Part shown: positions 4,648 through 6,140 of the stretch, piece after piece
Layout of the letters: each line of letters begins with the position of its first letter
Numbering within the stretch: the stretch's first letter is position 1
Source of the DNA: JBHJHK01 sp050330975
Lineage (GTDB): Bacteria > Pseudomonadota > Gammaproteobacteria > Competibacterales > Competibacteraceae
Assembly: GCA_050330975.1 (NCBI GenBank)
Contig: JBHJHK010000216.1
Coordinates: 1 to 6,140 of the forward strand
Reading direction: 5' to 3'
Length of the DNA stretch: 6,140 bases
Program-made: the position numbers and the translations under genes
The notes under the pieces: generated by a model
Databases searched by the model: none
What the model was told of the DNA's origin: nothing
Seen by the model: the letters and a program-made list of their open reading frames with translations, nothing else

Positions 4648-5880
4648 ATGAACACCGTCTCCCCCCCCACCACCCAAGCCCTCGTCGACAAGGCCAAAGC
4701 CGTCTTTGTGCCCAACTACGCCCCGAGGCCCTTGGTCCTCGACCGCGGCCGCGGCAGTCGGGTGTGGGATGTGGAGGATCGGGAGTTCATCGATTTTGGC
4801 ACCGGCATCAGCGTCAGTTCCCTGGGCCACGCCGATCCAGACCTCGTGGCGGCCCTGAGAGCCCAAAGCGAAAAGCTGTGGCACACCAGCAATGTCTACT
4901 ATAACGAACCCGCGGTGCGCCTGGGGGCAGCGCTGGCCGAGTCCTGCTGCGGAGAGCGGGTGTTTTTCTGCAACTCCGGGGCCGAGGCCAACGAAGCCGC
5001 CATCAAGCTGGCCCGCAAGTTCTCCAGCCTCCATTATCCCGAGGCCAAACGGGACATCATCACTTTCCAGGGCTCGTTCCACGGTCGCACCCTGGCCACC
5101 GTCACCGCCACCGCCCAACCCAAGTACCACCAGGGCTTTGAGCCCCTCCCCGGGGGTTTTCGCTACTGCCCCTTCAACGACTTCGAGGCGATTGAGGGGT
5201 TGGTGAGTAGTGATACCACCTGTGCCGTCTTGGTGGAGCCCATCCAGGGGGAGGGGGGTATCGTACCGGCCGCCCCGGGCTTCATGGCCCACTTGCGGGC
5301 TTTGTGCGACCGCCACAACGCCCTGCTCATCAGCGACGAGATCCAGTGTGGCATGGGCCGCACGGGCCACTTCTGGGCCCACGCTTGGGCGGGGGTGGAG
5401 CCCGATTTGGTCACCACCGCCAAGGCCTTGGGCAACGGCATCCCCATCGGCGCCCTGCTGGCCAAGGCTCGGGTGGCCGACGCCCTGGGGGTGGGGAGCC
5501 ACGGCACCACCTTTGGCGGCAACCCCTTGGCCTGCGCCGTGGCCTTGGCGGCGGTGACCAAGCTGCGCTCCGAGGAACTACTGGCCAACGTCCGCCGCCA
5601 GGGGGAGGCCATCGGCGCCGCCCTGACGGCCCTCAACCAGCGCCTGGGGATCTTTGCCGCCATCCGCGGCCAGGGGCTGATGATCGGCGCCCCCTTGATG
5701 GAGGCCCACCAGGGTAGGGCGGGGGACATCATCAACGCCGGCATCGACCACGGGATCTTGGTGCTCCAGGCCGGCCCCAATGTCATGCGGTTGCTGCCCC
5801 CCTTGACCTTGAATGACACCGACCGCGAGGAGGGCCTAGAGCGACTGACCAAAGCCCTCCAGGCCTGTTTTGGGGCTTAG
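4648..5880 (+). CDS. astC: Succinylornithine transaminase (AstC/ArgD family PLP aminotransferase)
   Basis: This 410-residue, full-length class III aminotransferase would act in the cytoplasm. In the AST pathway it converts N2-succinylornithine and 2-oxoglutarate to succinylglutamate semialdehyde and glutamate. Visible family motifs are HTSNVYYNEP (79-88), the PLP phosphate-binding loop FFCNSGAEANEAAIKLARK (106-124), FHGRTLATV (144-152), VEPIQGEGG (196-204), D230 in ISDEIQ contacting the PLP ring nitrogen, and K259 in TTAKALGNGIPIG as the Schiff-base lysine, followed by HGTTFGGNPLA. AstC and biosynthetic acetylornithine transaminase ArgD are close relatives, and some enzymes do both jobs; the adjacent astA decides for the catabolic role. 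The two genes are separated by only two codons in the same frame. It probably starts from the promoter at 4534-4563. Confidence 0.9.
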   Translation: MNTVSPPTTQALVDKAKAVFVPNYAPRPLVLDRGRGSRVWDVEDREFIDFGTGISVSSLGHADPDLVAALRAQSEKLWHTSNVYYNEPAVRLGAALAESCCGERVFFCNSGAEANEAAIKLARKFSSLHYPEAKRDIITFQGSFHGRTLATVTATAQPKYHQGFEPLPGGFRYCPFNDFEAIEGLVSSDTTCAVLVEPIQGEGGIVPAAPGFMAHLRALCDRHNALLISDEIQCGMGRTGHFWAHAWAGVEPDLVTTAKALGNGIPIGALLAKARVADALGVGSHGTTFGGNPLACAVALAAVTKLRSEELLANVRRQGEAIGAALTALNQRLGIFAAIRGQGLMIGAPLMEAHQGRAGDIINAGIDHGILVLQAGPNVMRLLPPLTLNDTDREEGLERLTKALQACFGA

Positions 5881-5886
5881 AGGGCG

Positions 5887-6140
5887 GTGATCCTGCGCCC
5901 GGCGAGGGACTCCGACCTAGACGACTTGGTGGCCTTGGCCCACCAAGCCGGGGTGGGGATGACCAATTTCCCCCCCGATGCCGAGGTGTTGGCGGCCAAG
6001 ATCCACCAGTCCACCCTGAGCTTTGGCAGCCCCCCCCACCAACCCGAAGGGGAACTGTACATCCTGGGGCTAGAGGAGCCGGGGGCCGGGCGGGTGGTGG
6101 GGGTGGCGGCCATCATCGCCTCGGTGGGTCTGGAGCGGCC
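5887..6140 (+). CDS. astA: Arginine N-succinyltransferase, N-terminal fragment
   Basis: The first 84 codons of astA are present and the gene runs off the right edge. The enzyme transfers succinyl from succinyl-CoA to arginine, the first step of the AST arginine degradation pathway. The family signature is the opening RPARDSDLDDLVALAHQAGV followed by GMTNFPPDAEVLAAKI and a beta strand before VVGVAAIIASVGL, which matches AstA/AruF proteins and their acyltransferase-like fold. The start is a GTG at 5887: the frame is closed upstream by the astC TAG (5878-5880), so no earlier start is possible. A purine-rich AGAGGG (5879-5884), overlapping the astC stop, is a close-set ribosome binding site. Gene order astC-astA matches the usual ast operon. 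Whether this is a one-protein AstA or one subunit of an AruFG pair cannot be told here. Confidence 0.88.
   Translation, partial: MILRPARDSDLDDLVALAHQAGVGMTNFPPDAEVLAAKIHQSTLSFGSPPHQPEGELYILGLEEPGAGRVVGVAAIIASVGLER

Noticed and set aside
4648..5880. Annotation as biosynthetic argD
   Set aside because: The family cannot be split by motif alone, but the immediately following astA and E. coli AstC-like sequence favour the catabolic enzyme.

Overview
This 6.1 kb window of GC-rich bacterial DNA is densely packed, with short or overlapping gene junctions. It most likely comes from a gammaproteobacterium, because an arginine succinyltransferase (AST) pathway pair, astC-astA, sits at the right end. 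This is a loose inference, and I cannot name the genus.

Layout, left to right. (1) On the minus strand, a flavin reductase-family gene is followed 6 nt later by the start of a PAP2-like membrane phosphatase that runs off the left edge. (2) A divergent intergenic region carries a perfect 11-bp inverted repeat and weak promoter-like elements. (3) On the plus strand there is a tight four-gene operon (922-3174). It encodes two very small membrane proteins, a six-helix ferric-reductase/MsrQ-like heme domain fused to a C-terminal Rieske [2Fe-2S] domain, and a membrane-anchored protein with a conserved-looking Cys/His motif. Each junction is a 4-nt start/stop overlap (GTGA, TTGA, ATGA). (4) Converging on it, with only 4 bp between the two stop codons, is a minus-strand gene for a membrane-anchored J-domain co-chaperone with a TPR-like C-terminal domain. 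(5) A gap of about 300 bp holds a plausible sigma70 promoter and several hairpins. (6) astC (succinylornithine transaminase) and the start of astA (arginine N-succinyltransferase) follow on the plus strand.

The most interesting part is the four-gene operon. Read with the positive-inside rule, the fusion protein places its Rieske cluster in the cytoplasm, two His pairs suited to hemes b inside the membrane, and its partner protein's Cys/His domain in the periplasm. This suggests a module that carries electrons from a cytoplasmic donor to the periplasm, with a Rieske domain where the FAD/NAD(P)H domain of NOX/FRE proteins would be. I know of no characterised function for this gene set. A flavin reductase is divergently encoded next door, but any functional link is speculative. 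The AST genes point to arginine use as a nitrogen or carbon source and are probably unrelated to the redox operon.
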